A stretch of 64,000 bases of DNA. It comes from an uncultured Clostridia bacterium. Its GTDB lineage: Bacteria > Bacillota > Clostridia > Christensenellales > UBA1242. The stretch's first letter is position 1; each line of letters begins with the position of its first letter. The stretch lies in contig CALWEQ010000008.1 of the NCBI GenBank assembly GCA_944377365.1, positions 1-64,000 of the forward strand, in the 5' to 3' direction. Below, piece after piece: positions 53,801-58,407 of the stretch. The position numbers were made by a program, and so were the translations under genes. Below the pieces are notes generated by a model. The model did no database searches, was not told where the DNA came from, and saw nothing but the letters and a program-made list of their open reading frames with translations.

Positions 53801-54596
53801 CGATGGCGGAAGTGGTTCGCGTGGGCTCGATGGCAAAGGAGGGACTGACGGTTGGGCAGGAGCTAGTATTGGTAGAGATGGTACATCACGAGAAAATATC
53901 AGACACTTGAATTTAGGTTATGCAGATTCTTACGAATATTTGGGTGACGTAAATAATGACCCAGGCTATCATAATCCTACCAAGGGGACTAATGGGAACC
54001 CAGGAGGAGGTAAAGGTGCACATGGAGGTGTGTTTGCGTATGAGAACAGCAGTAATAATTTACAAGACGAACTAGCTACTTTTGTCGAAAACAATGAGTC
54101 TAATATTGGCAAAAATGGCAATAATGGTTGGATAGGGGTTAATATGTTGCAGTATGCTGATTTTAGGCATTGGGACTATAAACCACCTATTATGTATGAT
54201 TTAAATACCATGACAAACGTAATAAATAATTCAGGCGAAGAGGAAACAGTGTGGTTAAACATTAAATTCGATGGAGATCTTAAAGGAGATTCTATTAATT
54301 TTGATATAGACGACAATGTATGGGTTGGTATAACGTTTAATATAGCTGGGGATACTTATGGTTTAAATAGTACTATATTTGTAGACCACAATTTATCAAC
54401 AAATATGCTTGGAGGAAAGATTAATGTTGAACGGGTAGATAACAGAGGTTACATTTTAGGTAATAAAATTTTAGTATTAGCATATCGTTATTCAAAGCAC
54501 ACTGAGAGCATTTTTGGTGACTGGATAAGGGCTAAAGACTGTGAAAAAAGATTTATTGTTGTTGACGAACCGGTTAGTGCAGAATTTTATGACTAA
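35868..54596 (+). CDS. Giant surface lipoprotein with Ig-like and GLUG-type repeats (6242 aa)
   Basis: One uninterrupted frame of 18.7 kb. Signal peptide of 22 residues, then a lipobox-like FSAC with Cys23, so it should be lipid-anchored; there is no LPXTG sorting signal. Ig/BIG2-like beta domains alternate with blocks of GLUG-type motifs (GGFVG, AGFVV, GGLIG, GGVVG followed by S/T-rich turns), roughly residues 1080-1300, 2150-2600, 2630-3200, 3300-4700 and 5780-5950. Several blocks begin with a short V/I-x-x-A-x-D/E-F/L lead followed by an LxxDI strand. A glycine-rich stretch (about 5930-6080) precedes a final beta domain. Probably an adhesin or long surface stalk. SD AGGAGG; terminator follows. 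Confidence 0.85.
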   Translation: MKKVLLALLSVFFLVGGVVFSACNEQKPQAVINVVSSDFVSEDYIEIDLTSDKPYAQLTATVENVSYGQVDANTSSDSILTTSTQFNSNANSTQITIYGESEGRGIVELKSAEGSASKIINVFVYSNILGVEQKDSSVDKNQYVIRGEANSLDPSRYLNFTSRPNGESNRKDVTWEFDEEQSQLDLDLNDDVLTVDGGYIGDSVKLVARSVYTDYFANVTLSVVDRFDAPTLTFSREGSAGYESYETPFNLIKNDEAQEEAKLYVKLDFNGLDQSELVTSWQVYSNGVNVADVLDITRQGSDTNGNPYYLIRAKSADLSVQTLSVNCVVSYKDINYSQTSSSFELNLVDVVDRISVTSNGENVLQASEWDIYNNYSSDMSYGRPFQVVLGPNTVEGAKFKITSSENLGNLFSIYYQEAGAELRQITFIETNGEFESENIPNNAIVYFKAKSESGETATVEFVSTQSENVNVSFNLTTKEAPNSDFNITSETDFYLSTLEEERSVFSELKLSDTTKISQIFDGLYYEIENLNGEAKISVSLQLSGDTATITVTNNEKNITDNYKIRICHKSGFKSNNTINVSAFTPLTNASIGLYGANSNSVVEIGNGYQNDGALTQDYTLTKLVMRSSNSVSLNLSLNQGATLQGDRQTFAFYRFADGVENLNVSTYADLQSEIANGNLVGCTDVTFDFITNRLTVEDDVKGYAVFVFSGYDEDHGNHNLQRLFYLEGYTGPTSLRANPSSVSLVARDSISLNDFSLSTQSIEVRYRLDNIGITYFDISKFDFSSSIDVNAQITGDDANFNYKIENITTTATELKFDIVALTTFDKSTFSDTLIIEYSDFGSLKYYAEIDINITSATRVQNLVWENQTENGEIHLELYSANQSDKQFTIITSVAPLDAYNRDLTYIFVPGDSTPSNLVNINNLGIVTFESSLNRGGTGTIYVLPTDAIRLIGGSEYIVYYQDGQTSSTEILLSELQNNYESVTNGYFLVGDGERIYYRDVILSIPIVVADGRSEATATRIYTAEQFKAIDVNLHYVLMNSITLDEYDNAGKAFAGSLKGYDENVAIYVSGDPLFDKIVEGGKVSQLTVYGDVTGGGFIANENDGEVSNVVITTQNSGETISMSKVTSGYELEGSLFGGAIVGVNNNTIKDVKIEGVKIELTSTDSYAGTFVGKNTGTIENVYGEFYVFDDGINTITANYVGGFVGYAESGSITHSYVYNYTASWDTDGNLTFEEEGCLIGDAGAFVGYSTNNTIITNSFSMVIDSDTVYVDGSISSSSTNYYYGNYSAPTSSFDREYWLEDGDEGFKSYVRNGQPHLKFYQDEVLVNLSGVAVKKTSKSLPVENDASEGKGILFFHRLTNTANLSDASNTALTRLNTISFEELFGEENIVVVSSNNQIVEVVGKNIIIKNIGDVTLTVSNKHNYAQSKPFEFKVMYVLEDFSALHNGIETSGFDLQEGKSDYVEFRLKENVYLANEAQPREIYLPNFTLKGSFLPASKLVSYEINGMVGQVTFSNGIKEALNNLGSQSVTLSTSISVGGLSEEYSNALRDEFTNTLNVVPFLGADEILTYVDSVRIEPAVKSSITVDLLTDSDEDALILQIVRKEDNQMLTFDIEGADTNSLIIDESSKEAKAKFVENILIVDVSRKDFENSKYNFVITLSINEDYRSKIEKDEEYTLILTSESGTAKNEGKTIDITLSSQQINFVDITNYRASNVNNISGQIVYTRTDEQVSVISPGRASFMSIVVDPAYSYYHHMTLTYEAIDAVSQQASNAVLTLTNLKKYNGSNSQYVVNSGSATNVVGGLQIARNDDGIYDFRLYASQNISSDVIFILKATFYDANNDQIGDSTTYRLYVTYLPEAEIMVDGEVSTVLAKGGTAELSIRLKQDQDIDYLTAVGATGITISPRSSWEETQNPDGTKTLTATLYASLNAGVVDGAKTVNGTFEIQASVVRQLNGVEERKNSNAYVTIVDIEPTSAKLNGAVYDDASNTYVFTSWVGITHGLKFDYDFDPEKYSYDESNETESNLVNELNTARANFEKNGYYFEDDSVFSINYRDSQAVPIYQRLEMNGTRLTFTKDNNENYTYSNGRFRLTYSEDEGLSVTGIGTTSSPIYLTLIDEIRIASEGDALYQIETNFAINVTIYSDLDRPLIIQTAEDFLQVAQEEVAQDYILLNDITLENYTPISSANFESLDGNGYSINIKSFNLQGAGSLQLGLFTTVTENSIIKNVRVNYYQTSIAVDVTSSGYSNINIGGLAVVNNGTITNCQVVSYNPNGEDATNLGLQVNYFRASTPYYIDANSNIESRVAGFVVENSGSITNSKVGGSDIILIGEQVGTTNYFDYSVRELSLFELSGQGNVAGFVVSNSGEIASSGASNIQIDNLSSSDLSQTAGFVVTNSGKIRASAIQGITGDEDLKDGYARYHRTGSSISSKGIVAGFVVENSQNGEISDGYSNILISNSQNENSLVGAGFVYINAGYIETSYTASMVEPNNAHQLNFSGFDNVGNSLNTGTIELSYYYTVKQEFDSSSDVQATLNEASIINKEEVGNQNAYYGFVFNTEEGVDDGVWKMVDGYGIEPISLTQRTISHRYYVASEIEEEYFLPYSMLMNQSDSLAQVYDTSYGEEINPILINSAQDLKEAMGDSTSTSLSSQFTETEILGAYRFTTDIDLSELNNALGNAEIKSVNKTFKGIIDGNGFTIENISLSSDENSVGLFGSADGALIQNLNIEIDSVAAGSSVLVGGLIGLAKDTKIININMTQNETTEQTQQRGIFGRNVTGGIVGAAIGNGALVGLTVSGATVQSNYYNEETKTAAGSLYTHQNADNEWVFDPAKIRGYANQNDGRIYSTIPSDSGFGLASFAGAVAGYVDIYDSALINQENYTYSTALTNDDYKVTHLRVIDSLEVRGEVVGGAIGYTGIQTKVQDAGVYVSRGENITAKILSYNFIAGGLVGIANGDFYQVFTQHDEELQDEIENSMASYYLNGNANAERGILDVFENTSTATDAYQPLYVGGLFGVFGNGSVYVGYSKLNAINPNASYEGYAGGLAGGAFSTSGTDFVVEDVASSSMISTTMILREVYASGDVYANGPNSNGTASNFGGLFGRFIPYNNGDSQVKLTMAAVNAFNEYGILSDCYKSTSTNKISTINSVVGEGNNVKPVVSQVISTTENSDNRKSYGYMGNYSSGTTSVEVKSGIYKDDSTENADFVFEVQSLSTFANPESGYMITNGAFINSNAWDVENWIHTTDKLFPSINLTSSPTYIYLDQDNVAEVLNKMQNSSIEVRVRGRGVDANGDVYYAYVDLRPYASEAVAQNSFVTNFFGRLIGATDSAWFSESNGATRPYEANGLTSNTALNNSYPGIIIDRAMFETVGTGVVFQNLNVVFEGPEENSKIKNSFIENSIKDVDFTNVRFWYLNEVEINGTDKTDKTDKIGLIAPSAENCNFIGITMCFSATSTSVEDAIVTFKPSSLNISAGLLVGELIQSSTFETLRLQNITIKHNDLLNKYLLKITERTQSSQTTETSETKDVYAGLYVGNIKNGDMDEGVSPSGVSISAKLPQNITSTLEPGDGTDTVFNSGISVVGATTDTYDSVYVGGLFGSINTVSTTFTLQKQTSYSQSVKVNVNVNSSNSLIGGVVGSFNGEFNVVAGGENTQIGSDIVLDGKHDELSAGMIFGDVATGSRINISTNRQLKIEGYISVNNNDTATITKANLGSVVGVNNGTLNISNVDISFKTFKGNTPGEISEKDFEASAVKDNLFTATTINAGALVGLNNSGTITIEGKDDSTDPNTASFKVNTAQENILLDATTINAGGLIGNTTGSGVVSISNYINNQAVIVAVGKADSGATNDSGATVATSNADSGATSVGGMIGFGQVQTSQDKPLIDIKNSASDVNIFVSEKTLYAGGLIGQITTTETNQTTTTRDVLNDVSISQNVFSGAIKVYGETSNEGTHKIGGLIGSIEKDGDKANIKTTISSNKTYGDVIYTTEATRTTEEATFNCLNEYYFGGVVGYVNANSTTVSENIVAFTNNNQLRGDSHFADAMVGTDASKSVKYENNNYYSSQLVLATSDNATDLNYKTEGVSGYSPNDATTTIIGKLTASTGTPSVKEGDWGTKLNPITDGTAKTSSSNGITYYTTQYPETQSDPYAFIGDWVEKANTLTTLNEHSFISGVSTNLNFEDTVEDKNVNTNDTNRGGIVDTMNGGIVYACISAGTLSVGGNVTANVGGIVGSMVSGYINESSSSLNVTYRAGNGGTASAVAVVLAGNAKKIFINNTYTSGNVTSYIDANLYSFVNGTDSTNISNSYTISRVSWNDYTSDNIVNSDGVSIGITDNAVTTNFGYDPDAMGDAYEEGTERIKDPDNSTHTTSSFGENSNWIYPAYYNTDGNSTGTITISGWSKDASVNYGYPVRNFGAFKAFTTSATEEDVITADIPNVTKLVQANGKDKNYRLIDDIDFAKTTYNTTDDDGAISASDSPWSSLNFSSVQNFDGGEHTISNLRGATLFSTVKNISNLRVMDAELEDQRAVVALNVTGSASNVIASGTLSYSGTLTADKYIGGVFAYASGSINGCKNYVKMDVTCDGIDIGGVVGKSVGISITNCFNYAPINAVNKNANGGGGYVAGIVGSWSATGGTVSNCGNENTVFNGYTITDSGMTTDQEKANFWANKSGDYSAAGIVGRTDKTDGSITNCYSTSMIKAGNKKINKTSGSSKAAGIVASTTGSVSNCTNTGFIEALGSTEALKNPESTKFKIADDSITSWTYAGTPLAYTIVNQTGQEGQQGFQYEINADNIKNVYVSQIGILDSNAEVTSEDSSATGSIYKNGLFGTVTGSVSETSNSGGTLQAPYVPTYEPGVNDGNTEISLHNGDIKIYFAENSSKPTPVIAETDELGAMTKFYIKSTRTIKYVDSLSYTQTRYWSVVDINGLHTKGASYSANQNYYAQQATIGNGVYNGTGYTEPEPSTTTTSSSDNAKDVEISGDTYAFVEGINGFITSVNNQTKTKIVEITGKIGDKDISDLVEKGYKFNVDVEYGSNISNAWADVSVVNDERLSISIGYIPEEDATEQKGEIYYTITASKDDETIEQYLDASTLFFEKGETTAQDTVKIYYNDSNNELVDGGLYNINGIEFSYTEGTGGEFSYFSYFGSDAEAVYENLKNKETVSIIINEGEMIDATQNIVLNTSSQVDSISTENEKTYFSNTDRPWLQSYAVAGSQSNSSAGTFGSLNTSFQIKGKLSSFDVSYKYDNTDGFRADWEILNVVDQLENTSEFNFGSFSWNKCYVTAKMTYNEDSKITTILLECIWTGGSMLGVPELNDLISEVKYTLHFDNEGDETTNFVEDDFATYSYKTNASGEKQLQVAVKDEAVTEPTLVIASGKAKLITPDSQNKTLTFDGEVASISKMGISQAEWEESIDCSDANSDGFVDEISFTIKPNYAVIYTVNGVTKTLSNYATDRILTFDIGDNLNSISITKTVGYYRTTESVSYEDEGIVKVDGKPATATVYTLHPVLYKVTYDEEGNIDNFTNVEINAENTFVLNGITYTATLDSENLIITSVSQGGQDYTTIFPESLINLNGKLYYYSLTQTEGRRQMSLLEAYLGEGGIINVDGTDFIYEIYGEPDNYQTYLYDSSLNPISEDEGTGSFIINSSTFVLDECLKESVTVEPSVEDGKLTVTAPENSTFDSFSVIELNYQAKAPSVNIVLPIENNTYTLETDNYVNEITYTINDETAVTSSPTNITFGPYLQGSQIEITKKYNEYSNNEATENVGLTSSSTSYYSGIVLTKDITIGTLSEDLALNYNLVGNGKVINFIRRSNAKNSLFNSITANIFIKDVSIAGSLIYPEENTGIIAKTISSSLINTNVYGTIDLNASRTCGGVAYEINSNPTKLKSYVSISHDTSNVTSRGSDNNVTGNMAGVAWTMSGGTNIEYYGTIIGTNGSHGTTYNNDGNKNGGKGQDVYALAHTISSTPKNFKFDCIIKSGDGGSGSRGLDGKGGTDGWAGASIGRDGTSRENIRHLNLGYADSYEYLGDVNNDPGYHNPTKGTNGNPGGGKGAHGGVFAYENSSNNLQDELATFVENNESNIGKNGNNGWIGVNMLQYADFRHWDYKPPIMYDLNTMTNVINNSGEEETVWLNIKFDGDLKGDSINFDIDDNVWVGITFNIAGDTYGLNSTIFVDHNLSTNMLGGKINVERVDNRGYILGNKILVLAYRYSKHTESIFGDWIRAKDCEKRFIVVDEPVSAEFYD
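46134..46160 (+). repeat. 9-bp tandem repeat inside the giant gene
   Basis: Three copies of ACNGACAAA encode T-D-K three times. Copy number can change without frameshift. Confidence 0.7.
47391..47460 (+). repeat. Imperfect tandem repeat encoding DSGAT
   Basis: GACTCAGGAGCYAC occurs at 47394, 47412 and 47445, encoding D-S-G-A-T three times. Spacings of 18 and 33 bp keep the frame. Confidence 0.7.
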
Positions 54597-54620
54597 ATTA
54601 TTATAATTACTCGCAAATTT

Positions 54621-54662
54621 AACTAAAAACATCGATTTGTTAGTCGATGTTTTTAGTTTTTT
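54621..54662 (+). terminator. Terminator of the giant gene
   Basis: A perfect 15-bp stem (AACTAAAAACATCGA / TCGATGTTTTTAGTT) followed by a T-run. Confidence 0.9.
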
Positions 54663-54712
54663 ATGGGTCATATTTTAAAAATTAATAATTTTTGGTGGTT
54701 TTGTTTAAATGT

Positions 54713-54812
54713 CATTGTTAAAATGTAATAGTTAAAATATAGCTGTTAAATTATAATAGTTAAAAATAATAGTTAAAATATTATGGTTAAAATGTAATGG
54801 TTAAAATATATT
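54713..54812. repeat. Degenerate GTTAAAAT tandem repeat
   Basis: Seven consecutive units of 13-17 bp, each with GTTAAA(A)T followed by an A/T-rich RTAAT-like end. Confidence 0.7.
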
Positions 54813-54937
54813 TATTAAGGTATTTACATTTTTAGTAAAAAAGTATAAAAACTGTTTGTCTACATGAAGATTTAAATGTTGTCCTTATAAATCATTTAAT
54901 TTTATGTTTTTTATTTTTTAAAAAACGGAAATTTATT

Positions 54938-54965
54938 TTGATTTTAATTCTCATTGTGTTAAAAT
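54938..54965 (+). promoter_or_regulatory. Promoter of the first RadC-like gene
   Basis: TTGATT, 16 bp, TGT-TAAAAT (extended -10); 25 bp later ATG 54991 has AAGGGGG upstream. Confidence 0.55.
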
Positions 54966-54990
54966 GTTCTTGTCTGTAAGGGGGTACGTT

Positions 54991-55668
54991 ATGGCTAATC
55001 ATACGTTTGCTAGTACTAAAGGTGAGTTGCTTAATAAATTGTATGATGACGAAACGCTTACAAGTGAAGAATTGACCGAACTGGCCTTATCTTACGTGCT
55101 TCCAAGGACTGACAACAAAACCCTCGCAAGAGAATTGCTCGAAAAATTTGGTTCTTTTTCAAATATAATTATGTCAGATTGGCTAATTTTAAAAGAAAAT
55201 ATGACAGAACGTTCGGCAAAAGCACTTTCATTGTTGTTTAATGTGTTCGAGCACTATGTTGAGTCGGGAATTGACAAGCGTTATAAATTAAATAATTCTG
55301 AAAATGTTTCTGATTTCTTTGAAGAGCTTTTAAGATTTAAGCAAATTGAAGAAACGTTTATTGTTGGCGTTGATGCAAAGGGAAACATCAAGAGTAAAAG
55401 CAAACTTTCGCGTGGGGGAATTCGTAGTGTGGGTGTAAGCACTCATGACGTTGCAAGATTTGTTGCTGTGACCAAACCAGCGAAGTGCTTTATGTGTCAT
55501 AATCATCCAAATGGCAGTGCATTGCCCTCAAATGCAGACATAAAAGGCAATGAATTGATGATGTCACTTTGTAAAAAACTTAAAGTGGATTTTTTAGATC
55601 ATATAATTGTTGGAATTGATGGAGTGTTTAGTTTGCTTAAAAATCAATTTTTACGTAAATTTAATTAG
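54991..55668 (+). CDS. RadC-like JAB/MPN-domain protein (copy 1)
   Basis: 225 residues from ATG 54991 (SD AAGGGGG). N-terminal RadC-type helical domain (LLEKFGSFSNIIMS) in which the helix-hairpin-helix GxG is replaced by NMTERSAK. The C-terminal JAMM motif CHNHPNGSALPSNAD (about 168-182) supplies two His and the Asp for zinc. RadC proteins are DNA-repair or recombination associated, with unproven chemistry. A second copy follows after a weak terminator. Confidence 0.85.
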   Translation: MANHTFASTKGELLNKLYDDETLTSEELTELALSYVLPRTDNKTLARELLEKFGSFSNIIMSDWLILKENMTERSAKALSLLFNVFEHYVESGIDKRYKLNNSENVSDFFEELLRFKQIEETFIVGVDAKGNIKSKSKLSRGGIRSVGVSTHDVARFVAVTKPAKCFMCHNHPNGSALPSNADIKGNELMMSLCKKLKVDFLDHIIVGIDGVFSLLKNQFLRKFN

Positions 55669-55672
55669 AACG

Positions 55673-55700
55673 AAAAATGGAATGAAAACTTCCATTTTCT
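55673..55700 (+). terminator. Hairpin between the RadC-like genes (attenuator or terminator)
   Basis: AAAATGGAA...TTCCATTTT stem, then CTTTATTT. Confidence 0.5.
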
Positions 55701-55720
55701 TTATTTAAACAGGAGAAATG

Positions 55721-56413
55721 ATGGACGTTTCACAAAAAAACGTGCACGGCGGGCATAGAAAACGATTGATGGATACAGTTTTAAGGGTTGGATTAAACAA
55801 CGTCAGCGATATTCAAGCCTTGGAGTTTGTTTTAACTTATATTTTTCCACGAGGAGATGTCAACGAACTTGCGCACAGCCTTTTAAATAAATTTGGTAGC
55901 TTTGCAAATGTGATTGACGCGGAATGGCAAGATATAGAAAAAGTGAAAGGAATGGGTGAGCGTTCTGCGAAAATGTTGCATGGCTTGTCTAAATTGTTTA
56001 ATTGCTTTTCAGAGGATGTGCTTGATGATAAATACACGTTTGATTATAGGGCAGATGTTAGTGATTATTTTGAAGAGCTTTTGCGTTATCAGACAGCTGA
56101 AAAGCTTTATGTAATCGGAATCGATCCAGCTAGGCGCGTTAAAATGAAATATCATTTCATAGGCACTCTTGATGGAAATGATTTTGATGAAAGAGAGATA
56201 GCTAAACTAATCACGACTTTCAAACCTGCATATTTGTTCTTAGCGCACAATCATCCCACAGGCAACTGTCAGCCCAACAAAGATGATGAAATTGTTTACA
56301 CAAAGGTTAGCGAACTTTGCATGGATCTTGGCTTAGCATTAATTGATTATATAATTGTTGGTTTTGACGGCATTTTTGGCATAAAAGACAAAATGTATTA
56401 CACAAAATTTTAA
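55721..56413 (+). CDS. RadC-like JAB/MPN-domain protein (copy 2)
   Basis: 230 residues. ATG 55721 is preferred over 55718 for its 5-nt distance from AGGAG. Opens with HGGHRKRLMD, a common RadC opening. It keeps the helix-hairpin-helix VKGMGERSAK that copy 1 has lost. JAMM motif AHNHPTGNCQPNKDD near residue 177. The two copies align over their whole length and probably arose by tandem duplication, then diverged. The end overlaps the convergent gene by 4 bp. Confidence 0.85.
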   Translation: MDVSQKNVHGGHRKRLMDTVLRVGLNNVSDIQALEFVLTYIFPRGDVNELAHSLLNKFGSFANVIDAEWQDIEKVKGMGERSAKMLHGLSKLFNCFSEDVLDDKYTFDYRADVSDYFEELLRYQTAEKLYVIGIDPARRVKMKYHFIGTLDGNDFDEREIAKLITTFKPAYLFLAHNHPTGNCQPNKDDEIVYTKVSELCMDLGLALIDYIIVGFDGIFGIKDKMYYTKF

Positions 56414-56772
56414 AATTTAATAAAATTTGATATAATTGCTCCTAAAAATCCTCCAAGTAGTGCCGACAAAAAGATTAGAATCATTAAAAGCAAAGGTTTT
56501 CTTTGCTCTTTTTTTTGTTCATTTTCTTTTTCAGTAAGCTGATTTCCGAGCGGAAGCATGCAAAGGCAATAAACCCTTTCATCATCATATTTGACATGAA
56601 TACATTCACTTCTTTCAAGAAAGGTTATAATGTGATCGAGCCCGTCTTCATCCATACGAAACTTTGAGGGCAATGCTGAAATTATGTCAGCCTTATCAAC
56701 AATCTTATAGCCAGATGTTTTACATTCTTTTTGTAATATTTTTAATACTAGTTTTGATTTTAAATCTAACAT
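56410..56772 (-). CDS. Winged-helix domain with C-terminal membrane anchor (paralogue 1)
   Basis: 120 residues. Residues 1-75 look like a small winged-helix domain (helix KLVLKILQKEC, IISALPSKFRM, then LDHIITFLERSECIHV and a YDDERVYCLCML strand). A charged linker KENEQKKEQRK leads to one membrane helix (about 94-117). The family is not recognised. It aligns along its length with 58047-58406. A membrane-tethered DNA-binding protein or a signalling anchor is possible. Confidence 0.6.
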   Translation of the reverse strand: MLDLKSKLVLKILQKECKTSGYKIVDKADIISALPSKFRMDEDGLDHIITFLERSECIHVKYDDERVYCLCMLPLGNQLTEKENEQKKEQRKPLLLMILIFLSALLGGFLGAIISNFIKF

Positions 56773-56847
56773 ATGCTTATTATTTGTTTTTATAATAAAA
56801 AAATGTGTTATATTTTCGACATTTTTCGAAAATTATAAATTCTAATC

Positions 56848-56876
56848 TTGACAACACGATTTTAAAATTGTATTAT
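56848..56876 (+). promoter_or_regulatory. Promoter of the coiled-coil gene
   Basis: TTGACA, 17 bp, TATTAT, about 30 bp ahead of ATG 56908. Confidence 0.7.
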
Positions 56877-56907
56877 TAAGTATAATAATTTATTTAAAGG
56901 AGTCAGC

Positions 56908-57927
56908 ATGGCTAAAAATAGGAACAGCGAAGAGGATTTTTTAGATAACGCATTAAGTTATATTAAAACATTTGAAACTATCATTGATCCTGAAATAGAT
57001 CCTAGTAATAAAGATAAACAATATTTTGATGATTTAAAAAGAGCAGAGCTATTAGAAGTGGAGATAGCAGAACAAGAAAATATATATAAAGAAAGCAAAC
57101 GCGAGTTTGATTTACGAAAATTAAATTTGATTAAAGATGAACGAAAAGAAGTTGTCAATCGCATACTTCGAGTTTATAAAATAGACAAAAAACTAAAGGA
57201 ATTAAAAAATCCAGTTTTAGTTCAGTCATTAAAAAAGGCAGTCAAATTTTATTTTCCGTATGTATCATTCAACAGGATAAACATAGACGCGATAGACCCT
57301 AAAACATCTGTTGGAGCATGGGTGTTAGAGAAGGTAAACGGTGTGAATATTGTAGAAAAAATCAACGAAGATGATACTGACATAGAAAGAGCGCTGTTTA
57401 AACTAATCCAACCCGTTTTTGATTTGATAACCTATGAAAAAAATATTAAAGAAAAAAGAAGCACAATTACTACTGATGAAATAAAAATTGTTATGGATGT
57501 TTTTAATCAGTTTGTAAAAAAAGCAAACCAATATGATGTAGACTTTTCAAAATATGACAGAGGAAAGTGCAAACCAGAAGATTTTTATGACAGTCTTTTA
57601 AGCGAAAATGACGATGCTGTTGAGTTGTTTTCTGCATTGACAAATGTTGATGTTGAAGTTGCAAAAAAATATATAAATCAAAACAACTATAAGTTGCAAT
57701 TTGTAGAGAAATTGCTCTCAAATGTAAAAAAAATTGAAGAGGAGTTAGACAGCATCCCAGACGGAATGGGATATTATGATTCGAGAATAGAAGAAAAATC
57801 TGCCGAGTATAGCAAAGCTTATCAACACTATTTGCAAGAAGAACAGAATAGAAAAGATGAAATGCTTACTATCGAAGATTTAAGAGAAAAGTGTGCAGTT
57901 AAAAAAGACGAAGATTGGAGTCGCTAA
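56908..57927 (+). CDS. Coiled-coil protein of unknown function
   Basis: 339 residues; SD AAAGGAG before ATG. Strongly charged and helical, with predicted coiled coil at about 45-95 (LLEVEIAEQENIYKESKREF) and 270-330. No membrane segment, signal or catalytic motif. It lies between the two winged-helix/membrane-tail paralogues and upstream of uvrB, but has its own promoter and terminator. Confidence 0.65.
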   Translation: MAKNRNSEEDFLDNALSYIKTFETIIDPEIDPSNKDKQYFDDLKRAELLEVEIAEQENIYKESKREFDLRKLNLIKDERKEVVNRILRVYKIDKKLKELKNPVLVQSLKKAVKFYFPYVSFNRINIDAIDPKTSVGAWVLEKVNGVNIVEKINEDDTDIERALFKLIQPVFDLITYEKNIKEKRSTITTDEIKIVMDVFNQFVKKANQYDVDFSKYDRGKCKPEDFYDSLLSENDDAVELFSALTNVDVEVAKKYINQNNYKLQFVEKLLSNVKKIEEELDSIPDGMGYYDSRIEEKSAEYSKAYQHYLQEEQNRKDEMLTIEDLREKCAVKKDEDWSR

Positions 57928-57944
57928 AAGTTGGCGACTTTTTT
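57919..57944 (+). terminator. Terminator of the coiled-coil gene
   Basis: AGTCGC...GCGACT stem plus T-run, overlapping the stop codon. Confidence 0.8.
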
Positions 57945-58046
57945 AATGAAATTAATTGTTTTAACAGGAAGAATTGACATATTTTGTGTAAATGTTTTAA
58001 ACAAAGGCAATAACAAATTCGACCTAGTTTTTTTTCGAGGTGTTTT

Positions 58047-58406
58047 TTGTCACGGAAAGCCAAACTTGTTATGTCATATTTATGCAAGGTGTGTCCCAAG
58101 AAACGAACATGCCTAGTTTCGCCAAGCGAAATTGCAGGGGCATTGTCTAAAAAGTTTGTGTTGTCGGTTTCAGAGATTGATGAGATTATGAGTGAACTTT
58201 CAAATGAAAATTATATTGATTTTGTTGTTTCTGAAAGTAAAATGGGGTATTATTATTGTGTAACATTAAAAAAGAAAGGGCAAACTTACGAAGTTGACAG
58301 CCGAAGACAAAAAAAGACTTTTGGTTTGCTCGTGCTGAGAAGTTTGTTTTTGGCAACAGTGAGTTTTATTTTTGGTTTAGTGTTAAAAATGATTTTCAAG
58401 GGTTAA
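58047..58406 (+). CDS. Winged-helix domain with C-terminal membrane anchor (paralogue 2)
   Basis: 119 residues from TTG 58047 with GAGGTG 6 nt upstream. Same layout as 56410-56772: opening [31 protein letters not shown], a strand [11 protein letters not shown], basic linker SRRQKKT and one membrane helix (about 93-115). A TTGACA at 57974 may belong to its promoter. It ends 1 bp before uvrB, so uvrB translation may depend on it. Confidence 0.65.
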   Translation: MSRKAKLVMSYLCKVCPKKRTCLVSPSEIAGALSKKFVLSVSEIDEIMSELSNENYIDFVVSESKMGYYYCVTLKKKGQTYEVDSRRQKKTFGLLVLRSLFLATVSFIFGLVLKMIFKG

Positions 58407-58407
58407 G

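Larger units (their letters stand above)
54597..54990. other. Intergenic region between the giant gene and the RadC-like pair
   Basis: It holds the terminator, an AT-rich degenerate tandem repeat (54713-54812) and the promoter of the RadC-like gene. No gene seen. Confidence 0.6.

Noticed and set aside
54713..54812. CRISPR array
   Set aside because: Units are 13-17 bp, degenerate and without spacers; no cas genes nearby. No CRISPR array was seen anywhere in the window.
57931..58116. 61-codon plus-strand frame ahead of the second winged-helix gene
   Set aside because: It overlaps the terminator and the 5' part of the 58047 gene in another frame and has no SD.
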